From assembly GCA_026770575.1 (NCBI GenBank), contig MU657217.1:23609-52791 (forward strand): a stretch of 29,183 bases of DNA. The letters run 5' to 3'. This DNA comes from Pelagophyceae sp. CCMP2097. Its lineage: Eukaryota > Sar > Pelagophyceae. The notes under the pieces were generated by a model, which saw nothing but the letters and a program-made list of their open reading frames with translations, made no database searches and was not told the origin of the DNA. How positions within the stretch are numbered: position 1 is the first letter of the stretch; every line of letters begins with the position of its first letter. Of the stretch, positions 28,611-29,183 are shown piece by piece. A program made the position numbers and the translations under genes.

Positions 28611-28896
28611 ATCGGCGGCGCTCGTGCCGCCGCCGACGCCGCCGCCGCCGAGGCCTCCGCCGCCTTAAGCCGCCGCGCCGCAAAAAGAGACGAGGTTTTC
28701 CCCGCTCAGGACCGGTGCGCGGGTCCCGCGGGCACGCCGCGCGGCTGCGCCTCGAGCGGTCCTCCGAGGTCCGACCGGCGCGGGCGGACTCGGCGGTCGC
28801 GAACGGGTGAGCTGCACGGACAGGGTCGCCGAAAAAGATGGACCCTTTTCAGTAATTTTGATCCAATAATTATGAGAATAGTACAGATACAATGTA
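28611..28896. promoter_or_regulatory. Upstream region of the coiled-coil gene
   Basis: This 286-bp stretch starts with GCC-rich simple sequence (28620-28680). It becomes abruptly AT-rich around 28850-28890 (ATTTTGATCCAATAATTATGAG), a plausible promoter or boundary region before the 40-nt repeat array. No coding segment is recognised. Confidence 0.4.
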
Positions 28897-29168
28897 GGTG
28901 GTCCCTTGGGGTTGTTTAGGTGGTCCTCCTTTTTTGGTCTCGCAATGGGGCAATTCGGTGGTTATGTAAATCGTCGCCAAATAAAAAGGGCACTTCGGTG
29001 GTTCTGCTTTTCGCGTCTCGTGGGCGAGGGCAGTTCGGTGGTCCCTTTTTTTAGCGATCGGTGGGCAAGGGCACACATTCGGTGGTTCCTGTTTTTTCAA
29101 GCCTTAATTCGCGGGTCAGATCGGTGGTTCATCTTTTTATGGCGATTTGACAAGGGCAGAACGGTGGT
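28897..29168. repeat. Degenerate 40-nt tandem array, TTCGGTGGTTCC core
   Basis: GGTGGT cores start at 28897, 28919, 28957, 28997, 29037, 29081, 29123 and 29163, so the last six steps are 38-44 nt with a mode of 40. Each unit carries TTCGGTGGT, then a pyrimidine/T tract (for example CCCTTTTTTT), a variable middle and often GGGCA before the next core. The array continues to the window edge. It is markedly lower in GC than the genes. Confidence 0.75.
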
Positions 29169-29183
29169 CGTACTTTTGGAAGC

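Noticed and set aside
28870..29100. Minus-strand 76-codon frame across the 40-nt array
   Set aside because: Its EPP/CP repetition is only the translated repeat; no upstream gene structure or family.
28897..29168. CRISPR array
   Set aside because: The repeated core is short and degenerate, units drift from 38 to 44 nt, and the surrounding genes are intron-rich eukaryotic.

Overview
The window is nuclear DNA of a eukaryote, most likely a photosynthetic stramenopile of the pelagophyte type (Aureococcus/Pelagomonas-like). This assignment is inferred from four things seen in the sequence. The DNA is GC-rich and genes are packed tightly on both strands. At least ten genes carry short spliceosomal introns, mostly 40-150 nt. 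Two predicted proteins start with a signal peptide running into an AF- or LAP-type motif, as in heterokont plastid presequences. Ciliary genes lie beside a metazoan-like G-alpha gene. There are no prokaryotic operons, no rRNA, no CRISPR, and I found no convincing tRNA.

Layout, left to right: 1-1188, no supportable gene, with an inverted repeat and palindromic AGGAATTCCT elements. 1189-5392 (-), dynein axonemal assembly factor 5 (DNAAF5/HEATR2), nine exons. 5626-7717 (-), AT-hook protein with a GNAT acetyltransferase domain. 7886-8881 and 9240-10325 (+), a tandem pair of FEN/XPG-like PIN-fold paralogues. 10611-12648 (+), a heterotrimeric G-protein alpha subunit, resolved into 13 exons encoding exactly 355 residues. 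12805-13516 (-), a plastid-targeted DUF493/YbeD-like protein. 13770-15382 (+), a secretory GT15-like glycosyltransferase. 15621-16958 (-), a nine-repeat WD40 protein. 17220-18646 (-), a cyclic-nucleotide-binding-like domain fused to an RGS domain. 19423-21430 (+), a sulfotransferase. 21666-22751 (+), a PGP-motif (SHIPPO/STPG-like) protein. 23340-24556 (+), an RluA-family pseudouridine synthase. 24568-26066 (-), a SET-domain protein. 26412-28610 (-), an alanine-rich coiled-coil protein. 28897-29168, a degenerate 40-nt tandem array running off the right end.

Three functional links stand out. The G-alpha gene and the cNBD-RGS gene, a predicted G-alpha GTPase-activating protein, lie within 5 kb of each other. 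DNAAF5 and the PGP-motif protein are both flagellum-related. The GT15-like enzyme and the sulfotransferase are both secretory-pathway carbohydrate enzymes. Many introns start with GTGCG rather than GTAAG, several appear to use GC donors, and at least seven carry their own private short tandem repeat. Exon boundaries were assigned by eye from reading frame, GT/GC-AG signals and protein family continuity, without transcript data.
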